This document shows positions 27,542 to 36,534 of a DNA stretch of 64,000 nucleotides, one piece after another. The DNA is taken from the NCBI RefSeq assembly GCF_900091725.1, contig NZ_FMBW01000039.1, forward strand, positions 62,001 to 126,000. Direction: 5' to 3'. Position numbers and translations under genes: made by a program. A model generated the notes under the pieces. The model was given only the letters and a program-made list of their open reading frames with translations. It did not search any database and was not told the origin of the DNA. The stretch's first letter is position 1. The number at the start of each line of letters is the position of its first letter. The DNA comes from Streptomyces sp. DvalAA-43 (GTDB taxonomy: Bacteria; Actinomycetota; Actinomycetes; Streptomycetales; Streptomycetaceae).

Positions 27542-27841
27542 TCAGGCCGTGGTGTCCGACCATGCGTAGGGCGGGGCCACGGGGCCGCTCGCGGGTCCGG
27601 CGCCGACGGTTTCGAGTTCCTGGTCGGCGGCCTTCATCAGCTGTGCGGCGACGTCCTTCATGGCCCGGCTCGCCGCGAGCTCGTCGCCGATGACGGGTAC
27701 GTCCACGTCCTGCGGATTGCAACGGGCGACCCCGTGTCCGGTGAGCCGCGCGGTGCCGGTGTCCAGCACCGCCTCCGCCCTGGTCGTCCCGTCGTCCTCG
27801 GTCAGACCGAGGCGGAGTTCCCACTCCAGCGTGCGGGTCAT
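27542..27841 (-). CDS. DUF1876-domain protein
   Basis: A 99-residue protein matching the actinobacterial DUF1876 family: WELRLGLTEDDGTTRAEAVLD, then TGHGVARCNPQDVDVP and IGDELAASRAM. The family is small, soluble and of unknown function; it is abundant in Streptomyces, often in copies next to regulators. The start at 27841 is the family start; a longer frame upstream adds Arg-rich sequence. It lies 15 bp before the 2Fe-2S subunit, so it appears to be the first gene of the molybdenum hydroxylase operon, though it may be an unrelated passenger. Confidence 0.8.
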   Translation of the reverse strand: MTRTLEWELRLGLTEDDGTTRAEAVLDTGTARLTGHGVARCNPQDVDVPVIGDELAASRAMKDVAAQLMKAADQELETVGAGPASGPVAPPYAWSDTTA

Positions 27842-28132
27842 CGCGCACCTCCTGCGGCCGCGTCCGGTCGCGTCGCGCCGCCTCGACGCGGTCCTGCCAC
27901 CAGGATCCACCCGCCCGGGAGGGTTCGCGCGTTCCGGCGTCCTGCGGGGATCACCCCGCCGGGACTCGCCCTGCGGGGATCACACCGCCGAAATAGGATG
28001 CGGGGTGTCGAATTCCACCGAAGGCGGGCGCCGGACGGCCGTCGCCCCGGGATCCGATCCGTCGGCATCCCGGCCGGCGCCGCGGCAGGCCCTGTGGTGC
28101 GCCGCGCGGACGAACGCAGTGCGGAGCGGCCC

Positions 28133-28966
28133 ATGAACCGGCGTCGTCCACCCCGTTCGGCGAGCGCCGAGGAGTTGCTCACCACGCTGCAGCAGCTCAC
28201 CTCCCGGGCGCGCCGCGAGGTGGAGCTCCATCAGGCGCGGGTGGAGCTGGCCGAGGTGCTCCAGCGCGAGATGCTCCCCGCGGCGCTGCCCGCCCGCCCC
28301 GGGCTCCAGACCGCCGCCCGGTACACACCGGCCCGCAGCGGTCTCGACATCGGCGGCGACTGGTACGACGGTTTCGTGCTGCCGGACGGTGCGCTGGCCT
28401 TCGCCATCGGCGACGTGCAGGGACACGATGTCGAGGCCGCCGCGTTCATGGGCCAGATCCGCATCGCGATGCGGGCGATCGCCGCCACCACCACGGACCC
28501 CGGCGAGGTCCTGGCCCGCACCAACGACCTGCTGGTCTCGGTGGGCTCCGGTCTCTTCGCGACCTGTACGTTCGTCCGCCTCGACCCGGACTCGCGGGAG
28601 CTGCACAGCGCCCGCGCCGGGCATGTCGCCGCGGTGTGGGCCACGGCCGACGGCCGTTGCGGGGTGACCAGTGACGAGGGTGGGCTGCCGCTGGGGATCC
28701 AGGCGGGCGAGCGCTACCCGGTCACCCGGCGGCGGCTGACGGCCCCGGGCGCTTTCGTCCTGGTCACGGACGGGGTGGTCGAGGGTCCTTCGTTCCCGAT
28801 CGACCGGGGTCTGGACGCGGTGACCCGGCTGGTGCTCGCGCGGGTCGGCGCCGGCGCCGGCGAGCTGGCCGACGCGGTGCTGCGGGCGGCGGAACAGACC
28901 GGGCACCAGGACGACGCCGCCGTCCTGGTGGTGCGCCACGGTGCCGCCCCCGGCCGGGACAGGTAG
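28133..28966 (+). CDS. PP2C-type (SpoIIE/RsbU-like) serine phosphatase
   Basis: A 277-residue phosphatase. A helical N-terminal stretch (about 10-50, SAEELLTTLQQLTSRARREV) leads into the SpoIIE domain: LQREMLPAALPARPGLQ, DIGGDWYD (metal Asp), AFAIGDVQGHDVEAAAFMG and a C-terminal HQDDAAVLVVR with the last metal Asp pair. Such enzymes dephosphorylate anti-sigma antagonists and control sigma-factor partner switching in Streptomyces. No GAF, PAS or membrane domain is attached, so the sensing input must come from elsewhere. The start follows GGAG by 7 nt. It is divergent from the molybdenum hydroxylase operon and 61 bp before the MASE1 gene. Confidence 0.88.
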   Translation: MNRRRPPRSASAEELLTTLQQLTSRARREVELHQARVELAEVLQREMLPAALPARPGLQTAARYTPARSGLDIGGDWYDGFVLPDGALAFAIGDVQGHDVEAAAFMGQIRIAMRAIAATTTDPGEVLARTNDLLVSVGSGLFATCTFVRLDPDSRELHSARAGHVAAVWATADGRCGVTSDEGGLPLGIQAGERYPVTRRRLTAPGAFVLVTDGVVEGPSFPIDRGLDAVTRLVLARVGAGAGELADAVLRAAEQTGHQDDAAVLVVRHGAAPGRDR

Positions 28967-29027
28967 CCGGACCGCCGAACGGCCCCCAGGCGTGTCACAC
29001 AGCCGCCACCCGTCCGGGCGGTGTCTG

Positions 29028-30032
29028 ATGAGATGTGTGATCCGCAGCGAGAGAACCAGACGTACGGCCGTGGCCGTACTGCGTGTCCTGGCCGTCACCG
29101 CTGCCTACTACGCGGCCGGAGGGCTCGGCCTCATCCGGGAGGTGTCCGTCCACGGCGCGGTCGTCACCCCGCTCTGGCCCCCGACGGGCATCGCGCTGGG
29201 CGCCCTGATCTATCTGGGCCTCGGCGCCTGGCCCGGCATCGCGCTGGGCTCCTTGCTCGTCGTCGCCACGCTCAGCGGCTCGGTCACGCCCTCCACCTTC
29301 GTCGTCGTGGCGGGCAACACCGCGGCCCCCGTCTGCTCCTACCTCATACTGCGCAGGGCCGGTTTCCGCAGGGAGCTGGACCGGCTGCGCGACGGGGTCG
29401 TGCTGGTCTTCCTCGGCGCGCTGGCGGGGATGGTCATCAGCGCGACCGTGGGCACCGGCATGCTGCTGCTGGACGGCAAACTGCCCGTGAGCGGGTTCTG
29501 GCCGGTCTGGGCGGCCTGGTGGTCCGGGGACGCGATGGGCGTGCTCGTGGTCACTCCGCTGCTGCTCGTGCTGCGCAGGCTGCGGATGCCGCGGGCCACC
29601 GACCGGTGGGTCGAGGCGAGCGCCCTGCTGATCGTCTCCGTCGTGGTCGCGCTGGTGGCCACCCGGAGCCCGATGGCCATGATCTATCTGGTGTTCCCGC
29701 TGCTCATCTGGGCGGCTCTGCGTTTCCAGCTGGCGGGAACCGCGCCCTGCGCCTTTCTGGTGTCGGTCCTGGCCGCGATCGCGGGAACGGAGGGGGTGGG
29801 GCCGTTCCACGGCCAGACGATCCTCCATGTGATGGTCCACCTCACCGTGCTCAACGGCTGCGTGGCCCTGACCGCGCTGCTGCTCGCGGCGGTCGTGACC
29901 GAGCAGAGCAATATCCGGCGCAGGATCGAGCGCGCCTGCGAGGAGCTGGCCGAAGTGGTGGATCACCTGGCGCCGGGACGGGCCGCGGCGGCGTGGCCCT
30001 CCCCGCCCGAGGACGGACTCGACACCACCTGA
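29028..30032 (+). CDS. MASE1-domain membrane protein
   Basis: A 334-residue membrane protein. About eight hydrophobic segments make up the MASE1 sensor domain; diagnostic parts are TPLWPPTGIALGALIYLGLG (about 46-65) and WWSGDAMGVLVVTPLLLV (about 163-180). MASE1 is a membrane sensory domain usually fused to a GGDEF, kinase or phosphatase output. Here the protein ends about 40 residues after the last membrane segment with no output domain, so it is a stand-alone sensor. It follows the PP2C phosphatase by 61 bp on the same strand; the two may form a split sensor-phosphatase pair. That pairing is inference. Confidence 0.82.
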   Translation: MRCVIRSERTRRTAVAVLRVLAVTAAYYAAGGLGLIREVSVHGAVVTPLWPPTGIALGALIYLGLGAWPGIALGSLLVVATLSGSVTPSTFVVVAGNTAAPVCSYLILRRAGFRRELDRLRDGVVLVFLGALAGMVISATVGTGMLLLDGKLPVSGFWPVWAAWWSGDAMGVLVVTPLLLVLRRLRMPRATDRWVEASALLIVSVVVALVATRSPMAMIYLVFPLLIWAALRFQLAGTAPCAFLVSVLAAIAGTEGVGPFHGQTILHVMVHLTVLNGCVALTALLLAAVVTEQSNIRRRIERACEELAEVVDHLAPGRAAAAWPSPPEDGLDTT

Positions 30033-30382
30033 GCACCACGCTCCCCTCGTACCCCCACCGCCGACGGAGGTCCGGTCCGTACCGCACACCGCAGCGAAAC
30101 GATCCGGCCAACGGCGGCACTCCGGGACCGCTCACTCGTTTGTTGGCCGGGGAAGGTCTCCCGACACCGTGTCGTCACGGACGAACCTGGTGGACGGCCC
30201 GCGCAGTTGTCGGCGCAGATGTCCGTACACAACCCGATTCAGGTGCACTCCACATGCCAACACCCAGTCAGAGACCGAGAGTTCAGGCACGGAACGGGAC
30301 AAGATCCGAGCCACTGCGCATGTCTGAACTTCACCAGAACTCCAGCGAAATGGCACGTGTGTGGATATCGTGCACCGAGCGA
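30033..30382. other. Intergenic region before exopolysaccharide locus
   Basis: No gene is visible in this stretch (open frames are short and of poor codon pattern). It is somewhat less GC-rich than its neighbours and separates the MASE1 gene from the glycosylphosphotransferase, so it likely holds the promoter of the exopolysaccharide locus. No confident -35/-10 pair was found. A stem-loop at its end is listed separately. Confidence 0.4.
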
Positions 30383-30421
30383 GGGCGCATCCGTCAGTCC
30401 ATGAGATCGGCGGATGCGCCC
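30383..30421 (+). promoter_or_regulatory. Stem-loop in exopolysaccharide leader
   Basis: GGGCGCATCCG (30383-30393) and CGGATGCGCCC (30411-30421) form a perfect 11-bp stem with a 17-nt loop, followed by CGTTTGTGA, 34 nt before the start of the glycosylphosphotransferase gene. The position suits an attenuator, a processing element or a terminator of an upstream small RNA. Confidence 0.5.
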
Positions 30422-30455
30422 CGTTTGTGACGATGCGACTGTGACTGGGGGGTTC

Positions 30456-32003
30456 ATGGGGCATGTCGAGCTACCCGATTCGGACAGATCAACCCGCGTG
30501 GGACTGGCGGGGGCACCGCGTCCCCGGTCTGTTGCGGACCGGCCTCGCAGCAACGAACTCGACGCATCGTGGAGGGCGCCGACCGCACCGCGCGAACACC
30601 GCGCACCGGCCGCCGCGCAGCGAAGAACGACCCGGTGGATACCCGGCCTCGTCGGCGCCGAGCTCCTCGGCCTCGGGATACCGGCCTGGCTCGTCCTGCG
30701 CCCCGACGGCCAGTCCCGGACCGCGGTGGCGGCGGCCGTGGCCGCACTGGCGTGGGCCGCGCTGCGGGCCGTACGCGGCCGCTACGCGGACCGGCCCCCC
30801 GGCGGGCCCTCGGGCGCGCTGAGCACGGTCGGCGACTGGCTGCTGCTCATCGGCGCGCTCGCCGTGCTGCACACCGCCACAGGCGATCCGGCCGATCCCG
30901 CGAGGGCGGTCGTGGCCCTCCTACCGGCCCTGCCGGCGGGCATCGTGGCGCAGGCCCTGCGGCGGCTCCCCTGGCCGGGGCGCCGGCGGCGGGCCGTCCG
31001 GCGGGTGCTGGTGGTCGGCGAGGCTCCGGGCGTGGACCGCGCCGTCCGGGTGCTCGCCTCGCGTGCGGACCATCCGTACGCGGTCGTGGCCGCAGTCCCG
31101 GTGGGGACCACGCCGCTGGAGTGCGGAGTGCCGGTGCCCGGCCGGCTCGCACCGGCACCGGCCCACGACGACGTGTCGACCGTGCTGGGCGGCGCCTTCG
31201 CCCAGGACGCGGACCTGGCCCTGGTCGTCCCCGGGCCGCAGCTCTCCGAGGAGCGGCTGTGCCGGCTCTCCTGGGGGCTGCACGACAACGGGCTCCCGCT
31301 GTCCGTGCTGTCGGACCTCTCGGGCATCGCGGCCGAGCGGGTGCGGCCCACCGCCGCGGCCGGGCTCACCCTCCTCCACATCGCGCCACCTCTGCGCCGG
31401 GGCCCGCAACCGGCCCTCAAAGCCGTCCTGGACCGCGTCGGCGCCACCCTCGGCCTGCTGACTCTGGCTCCCCTGCTGATCCTGATAGGCACCGCCGTGC
31501 GACTCGGGTCCGCCGGACCGGTGTTCCACCGCCAGGTCCGTCAAGGGCAGCACAATCGGCCATTCACGATGTGGAAGTTCCGCACCATGGTGGCCGACGC
31601 CGAGAGCCACAAGCACCGCCTCGTCAAGGCGAACGAGCTCGACGGCCCGATGTTCAAGATGCGCCGCGATCCCCGGGTGACCGGAATCGGCCGTCTGCTG
31701 CGCCGGACCTCGCTCGACGAGCTTCCGCAACTCCTCAATGTGCTCCGTGGCGACATGTCGCTGGTCGGCCCACGCCCTCCGCTGCCGGAGGAGGTGTCCC
31801 GCTACGACGAGCGCGAGCTCCGGCGGCTCGCGGTGAAACCGGGGCTGACCGGCCTGTGGCAGGTCAGTGGCCGCTCGGACCTGTCCTGGCAGGAGACCGT
31901 CTCGCTCGATCTGTGGTATGTCGACAACTGGTCGGTGGCCACGGACATGGGACTCATGGCCCGTACGCTGCGCGCCGTCACCGACGGCCGCGGGGCGTAC
32001 TGA
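30456..32003 (+). CDS. Exopolysaccharide polyprenyl glycosylphosphotransferase (WbaP/WcaJ-type)
   Basis: A 515-residue initiating transferase that moves a sugar 1-phosphate from a nucleotide sugar to undecaprenyl phosphate at the inner face of the membrane. The N-terminal half has four membrane segments (about 60-80, 85-105, 120-140, 150-165) and a nucleotide-binding-like CoA-fold region (VRRVLVVGEAPGVDRAV). The C-terminal bacterial sugar transferase domain begins about residue 315: one membrane helix, then FTMWKFRTMVADAE, GRLLRRTSLDELPQLLNVL and GLTGLWQVSGRS. All conserved residues are present. This is the first gene of the locus and converges on fcl. Confidence 0.92.
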   Translation: MGHVELPDSDRSTRVGLAGAPRPRSVADRPRSNELDASWRAPTAPREHRAPAAAQRRTTRWIPGLVGAELLGLGIPAWLVLRPDGQSRTAVAAAVAALAWAALRAVRGRYADRPPGGPSGALSTVGDWLLLIGALAVLHTATGDPADPARAVVALLPALPAGIVAQALRRLPWPGRRRRAVRRVLVVGEAPGVDRAVRVLASRADHPYAVVAAVPVGTTPLECGVPVPGRLAPAPAHDDVSTVLGGAFAQDADLALVVPGPQLSEERLCRLSWGLHDNGLPLSVLSDLSGIAAERVRPTAAAGLTLLHIAPPLRRGPQPALKAVLDRVGATLGLLTLAPLLILIGTAVRLGSAGPVFHRQVRQGQHNRPFTMWKFRTMVADAESHKHRLVKANELDGPMFKMRRDPRVTGIGRLLRRTSLDELPQLLNVLRGDMSLVGPRPPLPEEVSRYDERELRRLAVKPGLTGLWQVSGRSDLSWQETVSLDLWYVDNWSVATDMGLMARTLRAVTDGRGAY

Positions 32004-32048
32004 GAGCGGCGGCCGTCGATGCGAGGCGCGCCGGACCACCGGCCCCGC

Positions 32049-33032
32049 TCAGACCTGTTCGGTCCGCCGCTCCAGCCACCACGCGTAGGTCTGGGCGATC
32101 CCGTCACGCAGCGGGATCCGCGGGGTGAAGCCGAGAGCGGTGAGCCGGGAGACGTCGAGCAGCTTGCGCGGGGTGCCGTCGGGCTTGCCGGTGTCCCATT
32201 CGACGGTTCCTCGAAATCCCGTCACTTCTCGTACTGTGGACGCGAGTTCACGGATCGTCAGGTCTGTCCCGCAGCCGATGTTGACGGGTTCCTCGCCGTC
32301 GTAGCGCTCCAGCAGCAGGAGGCACGCGGCAGCCAGATCGTCGACGTGCAGGAACTCCCGTCGCGGGTTCCCCGAGCCCCAGAGCGTGACCGAGGGCGCG
32401 CCGTCCCGGCTCGCCTCGTGGAAGCGGCGGATCAGCGCGGGCAGGACGTGCGAGGTCTCCGGGTCGAAATTGTCGCCCGGGCCGTAGAGGTTGGTGGGCA
32501 TGGCGCTGATGTACGAGGCGCCGTACTGCCGGCGGTAGGACCGGGTCTGCACGATTCCGGCGATCTTGGCCAGCGCGTACGCCTCATTGGTCGGCTCCAG
32601 CGGGCCGGTGAGCAAGGCGCTCTCGGGAATCGGCTGTGGTGCGAGCCGGGGGTAGATGCAGGACGAGCCGAGGAAGAGCAACCGCTCGACCCCGGCCGCG
32701 TGCGCCCCGGCGACCACACTCAGCTGGATGCGCAGATTGTCCTCCAGGAACTGCACCGGATACGTGGTGTTGGCCATGATCCCGCCCACCTTCGCGGCGG
32801 CCAGCACCACGGCGTCCGGACGGACCTCGCGGAGGAACACCTCGGTCCGCGTGGCATCGCGCAGATCGAGCCGGTCGCGATCGCGGGTGATCACCTCGTG
32901 CCCGTCCGCGGCAAGTCGGCCCACCAGCGCGGAGCCGACCAGGCCGCGGTGGCCCGCGACGAAGACGCGCGCGCCGGACCGAAGGAGGGGGCGGACGGAT
33001 TCCTGGGCCGGGCCGGGGAGATCAGTCGTCAT
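32049..33032 (-). CDS. fcl: GDP-L-fucose synthase
   Basis: A 327-residue extended short-chain dehydrogenase. It performs the epimerisation and NADPH reduction of GDP-4-keto-6-deoxymannose to GDP-L-fucose. The nucleotide loop is GHRGLVGSAL (residues 27-36), AAAKVGGIMAN and GSSCIYPRLAPQPIPES are family hallmarks, and the catalytic Tyr-x3-Lys is YALAK. The next reading frame in the pathway, gmd, is divergent and 129 bp away. Length and motifs match Fcl closely. It directs the exopolysaccharide toward a fucose- or related 6-deoxyhexose-containing polymer. Confidence 0.94.
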   Translation of the reverse strand: MTTDLPGPAQESVRPLLRSGARVFVAGHRGLVGSALVGRLAADGHEVITRDRDRLDLRDATRTEVFLREVRPDAVVLAAAKVGGIMANTTYPVQFLEDNLRIQLSVVAGAHAAGVERLLFLGSSCIYPRLAPQPIPESALLTGPLEPTNEAYALAKIAGIVQTRSYRRQYGASYISAMPTNLYGPGDNFDPETSHVLPALIRRFHEASRDGAPSVTLWGSGNPRREFLHVDDLAAACLLLLERYDGEEPVNIGCGTDLTIRELASTVREVTGFRGTVEWDTGKPDGTPRKLLDVSRLTALGFTPRIPLRDGIAQTYAWWLERRTEQV

Positions 33033-33096
33033 GGGCCGGATTCTGCCAGCACCCGCACCCCGTGGTGATGTCTTGCCGCAGATCGCTCGATCCAGG

Positions 33097-33113
33097 TGAT
33101 TCGGCGGGAATCA
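33097..33113. promoter_or_regulatory. Candidate operator between fcl and gmd
   Basis: TGATTC-GGCGG-GAATCA (33097-33113) is a perfect 6-bp inverted repeat in the 129-bp divergent promoter region of fcl and gmd. Binding there could coordinate the two genes. The short arms make it tentative. Confidence 0.3.
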
Positions 33114-33161
33114 TTCGGTGCGGAACCACAGCCACTCAGGTGACCAAAGGAAGGGGGAGTC

Positions 33162-34175
33162 GTGGCGAAGACCGCGCTCATCACCGGCGTGACCGGACAG
33201 GACGGTTCGTACCTGTCCGAGCTGCTGCTCGACAAGGGGTACACGGTCCATGGACTGATACGCCGTTCGTCGAGCTTCAACACCGAGCGCATAGACCACA
33301 TCTACCAGGGGCCGGAGGAGGAGCACCGTACGTTCCTGCTGCACCATGCCGACCTCGCCGACGGTGTCGCGCTGGTGAACCTGCTGCGCGACATCCGGCC
33401 GGACGAGGTCTACAACCTGGGCGCGCAGTCGCATGTCCGCGTCTCGTTCGACGCCCCGCTGTACACGGGTGACATCACCGGCCTCGGCACCGTCCGGCTG
33501 CTGGAGGCGGTCCGCGCGAGCGGGATCGACACGCGCATCTACCAGGCGTCGTCGTCCGAGATGTTCGGCGCCACCCCGCCGCCGCAGAACGAGACGACCC
33601 CGTTCCACCCGCGGAGCCCGTACAGCGTCGCCAAGGTCTACTCGTACTGGTCCACCGTCAACTACCGTGAGGCGTACGGCATGTTCGCGGTGAACGGGAT
33701 TCTCTTCAACCATGAGTCCCCGCGCCGCGGCGAGACCTTCGTGACCCGGAAGATCACGCGTGGGGTGGCCAGGATCAAGGCGGGTCTGCAGACCCGTCTC
33801 CACCTGGGCAATCTGGACGCCGTACGCGACTGGGGGTACGCCCCCGAGTACGTCGAGGCGATGTGGCGGATGCTCCAGTGCGACGAACCGGACGACTATG
33901 TGGTGGCCACCGGCGAGGGTGTCAGTGTCCGGCAGTTCCTGGAGTACGCCTTCGCGCACGCGGGTCTGGACTGGCGCGAGCACGTCCGCCACGACACCAA
34001 GTACGAACGCCCCAGCGAGGTGGACGCCCTGATCGGGGATGCCACCAAGGCCGAGGAACTGCTCGGCTGGAAACCGGTCGTGCGGTCGCGGGAGCTCGCC
34101 AGGATCATGGTCGAGGCGGACATCCGCCAGCTGTCCGACCAACTCGCCGGAGCGGCCGTGCGGGTGGACCGATGA
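33162..34175 (+). CDS. gmd: GDP-mannose 4,6-dehydratase
   Basis: A 337-residue NADP-dependent dehydratase giving GDP-4-keto-6-deoxy-D-mannose, the precursor of GDP-L-fucose. Family features include [16 protein letters not shown] (7-22), [17 protein letters not shown], the [13 protein letters not shown] segment and the catalytic Tyr-x3-Lys in [28 protein letters not shown] is diagnostic for Gmd. The GTG start at 33162 follows AAGGAAGGGGGAG. It opens the plus-strand run of gmd, small ORF, LamG protein, lipoprotein and glycosyltransferase, all coupled or closely spaced except for one 100-bp step. Confidence 0.95.
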   Translation: MAKTALITGVTGQDGSYLSELLLDKGYTVHGLIRRSSSFNTERIDHIYQGPEEEHRTFLLHHADLADGVALVNLLRDIRPDEVYNLGAQSHVRVSFDAPLYTGDITGLGTVRLLEAVRASGIDTRIYQASSSEMFGATPPPQNETTPFHPRSPYSVAKVYSYWSTVNYREAYGMFAVNGILFNHESPRRGETFVTRKITRGVARIKAGLQTRLHLGNLDAVRDWGYAPEYVEAMWRMLQCDEPDDYVVATGEGVSVRQFLEYAFAHAGLDWREHVRHDTKYERPSEVDALIGDATKAEELLGWKPVVRSRELARIMVEADIRQLSDQLAGAAVRVDR

Positions 34176-34279
34176 GACCGCCCGGCACCACGACGACCAT
34201 CCACTCCACCGCAAGACCGGTGGAGCCGGGCGCAGCGGCCGGACGGCCGCGGCCCGTTCTCACCTTCGGAGCTGAATGA
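34172..34279 (+). CDS. Small 35-residue ORF coupled to gmd and the LamG gene
   Basis: An ATG at 34172 overlaps the gmd stop (ATGA), and the frame ends in a TGA at 34277-34279 that overlaps the ATG of the LamG-protein gene (ATGA again). The 35-residue product is rich in Thr, Pro, Ala and Arg and matches nothing I recognise. GGTGGACCG before the start is a weak ribosome site. It may be a translational-coupling leader rather than a functional protein; the double ATGA overlap is the only evidence. Confidence 0.3.
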   Translation: MRPPGTTTTIHSTARPVEPGAAAGRPRPVLTFGAE

Positions 34280-36534
34280 TGAACGGAACCACGGGGCGCG
34301 GACGCTCCGGACGCGGCCGGGTACGTGCCGCCGCCACCGCGCTCTGTCTGCTCGCCGGAGCGCTGACCGTCGCCGCGTCCGGGGGCTCCCCGGCCACGGC
34401 TCTCACCCCGCCGGTCTCCCTGACCGCGGACGACCTCACCACCTGGCAGACCAACGGGATCGTCTGGGCGATGGCCGGGGCGGACGACGGTGTCGTCTAC
34501 GCGGGCGGCACCTTCTCCACCGTCCGGCCGCCGGGCGCGGCACCCGGCACCTCGGAGCAGTCGGCGGTCAACTTCGCCGCCTTCGACGCCGCGACGGGTG
34601 CGCCGACCGGTTGCAGCCTGTCGTTCACCGTCTCCTCCGGCACGGCGACCGTACGGGCCCTGGCACTCTCGCCGGACCAGAAGACCCTGTACGTCGGAGG
34701 GCAGTTCGGTTCGGTGAGCGGAGTGGGGGTGAGCAATTTCGCCGCGATCGACACGGCCACCTGCACCCCGCGCAAGGACTTCAAGGTCTCCGTCACCGCG
34801 ACGGTCCGGGCGCTCGCCGTCACCGCGGACACCGTGTACCTGGGCGGTGACTTCAACTCGGTGGCCGGAGAGACCAGGAACAAGTTCGCCGCCGTCACCA
34901 CGGAAGCCGTACTCAAGCCGTGGAAGGCCAACACGGACGAGGTGGGCCGAGCCGTCGAGCTGACGCCCGACGGCAAGCACGTACTGATCGGCGGTGACTT
35001 CTTCACGGTCAACGGCACCACCTCGCACGCGCTGGCGGTCGTGGACGCCACGACCGGGGCGGTGGCCAAGAGCTATCCGGCCGGGTTCATCCCCGACACC
35101 TCCACGGTGCAGGACCTGGCCACGGACGCCACCGGCTTCTACACCGCCAACGAGGGCACCGGAGGGGGTGTCTTCGACGGCCGGATCGCGCTGAACCTGA
35201 GCAACTTCGAGCAGCGCTGGCGGGACACCTGTCTCGGCGCCACCCAGGCCGTCCAGGTGTACAACGGCGTGCTGTACAGCGGGAGTCACGCCCATGACTG
35301 CGCCACCATGGGCGAGTTCCCCGACCAGCCGCGCAAGCATCTGCTGGCCCAGTCCGTGGACGATCCCAAGCTGCTTCCCTGGTTCCCGGACACCAACGAC
35401 GGGATCGGGGAGCCGGTCGGGCCGCGGGTGATGGCCCAGACCGACAAGGGCGGCCACCACTACCTGTGGGTCGGCGGGGAGTTCACCACCGTCAACGGCG
35501 CCGCCCAGCAGGGCCTGACCCGGTTCGCCGACGGGCCCGACACCGGGGCTCCCTGGGTGCCCAACGTCAGCCTGTCCACCGTCGCCGCGGGCAAGGTGGA
35601 GGTCAACTGGCAGGCGAGCTTCGACACGGACGACGGTGACCTCACCTACCGGGTCTACCGGGACGGCGCGAGCACCCCGGTGTACACCACGACGGCTCGT
35701 TCGGTGTTCTGGGACCGGCCGCAGCTGAGGTGGACCGACACGGATGTGGCCCCGGGCGAGACCCACTCGTACCGGATCAGCGCGAGCGACGGCACCAACA
35801 CCAGCGCCAAGTCGCCCGCCGTCTCCGCGACCGTGGCGTCCGCGGCCGCGAAGTACCCGGCCAAGGTTCTCGCGGACGGCGCGTCGCTCTACTGGCGCTA
35901 CGACGACACCGCGACCTTCGCGGGAGACACCGGCAGCGGGCGGGACAACGGCTTCACGCGCAACTCCCCCACCCGGCAGCTGACCCCGGCGGCCGTGGCG
36001 GGCCCCTCGACCGCGATCGGGTTCAACGGCTCGAACCAGTACGTCTACAGCAACAAGCGCCATCCGCAGCCGGCCAAGTTCTCGATGGAGACCTGGATCA
36101 GGACGACGACCACCAAGGGCGGGAAGATCATCGGCTTCGGCAGCCTGGCCATGCAGAACAGCACCCAGTACGACAAGCATGTGTACATGCGCGACGACGG
36201 GCGGCTGGTCTTCGGGGTGAAGAGCGGCAGCCTCCGGACCATCACCACACCCGCCGCCTACAACAACGGCGCCTGGCATCATGTCGTGGCCACACAGGGC
36301 TCCGGCGGGATGGCGTTGTACGTCGACGGGACGCTCCGCGCCTCGACCACCCTGTACACCGGCAACGAGAAGTACGACGGGTACTGGCGCGTGGGCGGGG
36401 ACAACCTGAAGGGCTGGCCGGACAGGCCGACGAGCGACTTCTTCGCCGGGCAGATCGACGAGACCGCCGTCTACCCGACCGCGCTGAGCAGCACGCAGGT
36501 CAGTGCCCACTACGCGCTGAGGACGGCTGGATGA
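34276..36534 (+). CDS. Secreted propeller/Fn3/LamG-type protein of exopolysaccharide operon
   Basis: A 752-residue exported protein. A Sec signal covers residues about 1-42 (Arg-rich start, hydrophobic LCLLAGALTVAAS, then PATA). Residues about 60-420 carry at least five repeats with the pattern GG-x-F-x-x-V (YAGGTFSTV, YVGGQFGSV, YLGGDFNSV, LIGGDFFTV, WVGGEFTTV), which points to a beta-propeller. A fibronectin-III-like domain follows (about 425-515), then a LamG/concanavalin-type domain (about 535-750) typical of glycan binding. ATG 34279 is an equally possible start. Its place in the operon suggests it binds or organises the exported polymer at the cell surface. No catalytic motif is apparent. 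Confidence 0.75.
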   Translation: MMNGTTGRGRSGRGRVRAAATALCLLAGALTVAASGGSPATALTPPVSLTADDLTTWQTNGIVWAMAGADDGVVYAGGTFSTVRPPGAAPGTSEQSAVNFAAFDAATGAPTGCSLSFTVSSGTATVRALALSPDQKTLYVGGQFGSVSGVGVSNFAAIDTATCTPRKDFKVSVTATVRALAVTADTVYLGGDFNSVAGETRNKFAAVTTEAVLKPWKANTDEVGRAVELTPDGKHVLIGGDFFTVNGTTSHALAVVDATTGAVAKSYPAGFIPDTSTVQDLATDATGFYTANEGTGGGVFDGRIALNLSNFEQRWRDTCLGATQAVQVYNGVLYSGSHAHDCATMGEFPDQPRKHLLAQSVDDPKLLPWFPDTNDGIGEPVGPRVMAQTDKGGHHYLWVGGEFTTVNGAAQQGLTRFADGPDTGAPWVPNVSLSTVAAGKVEVNWQASFDTDDGDLTYRVYRDGASTPVYTTTARSVFWDRPQLRWTDTDVAPGETHSYRISASDGTNTSAKSPAVSATVASAAAKYPAKVLADGASLYWRYDDTATFAGDTGSGRDNGFTRNSPTRQLTPAAVAGPSTAIGFNGSNQYVYSNKRHPQPAKFSMETWIRTTTTKGGKIIGFGSLAMQNSTQYDKHVYMRDDGRLVFGVKSGSLRTITTPAAYNNGAWHHVVATQGSGGMALYVDGTLRASTTLYTGNEKYDGYWRVGGDNLKGWPDRPTSDFFAGQIDETAVYPTALSSTQVSAHYALRTAG

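Noticed and set aside
32004..32050. Terminator between the glycosylphosphotransferase and fcl genes
   Set aside because: Only a 5-bp GCCGG/CCGGC stem and a 6-bp outer pairing with a long loop are present, too weak to call.
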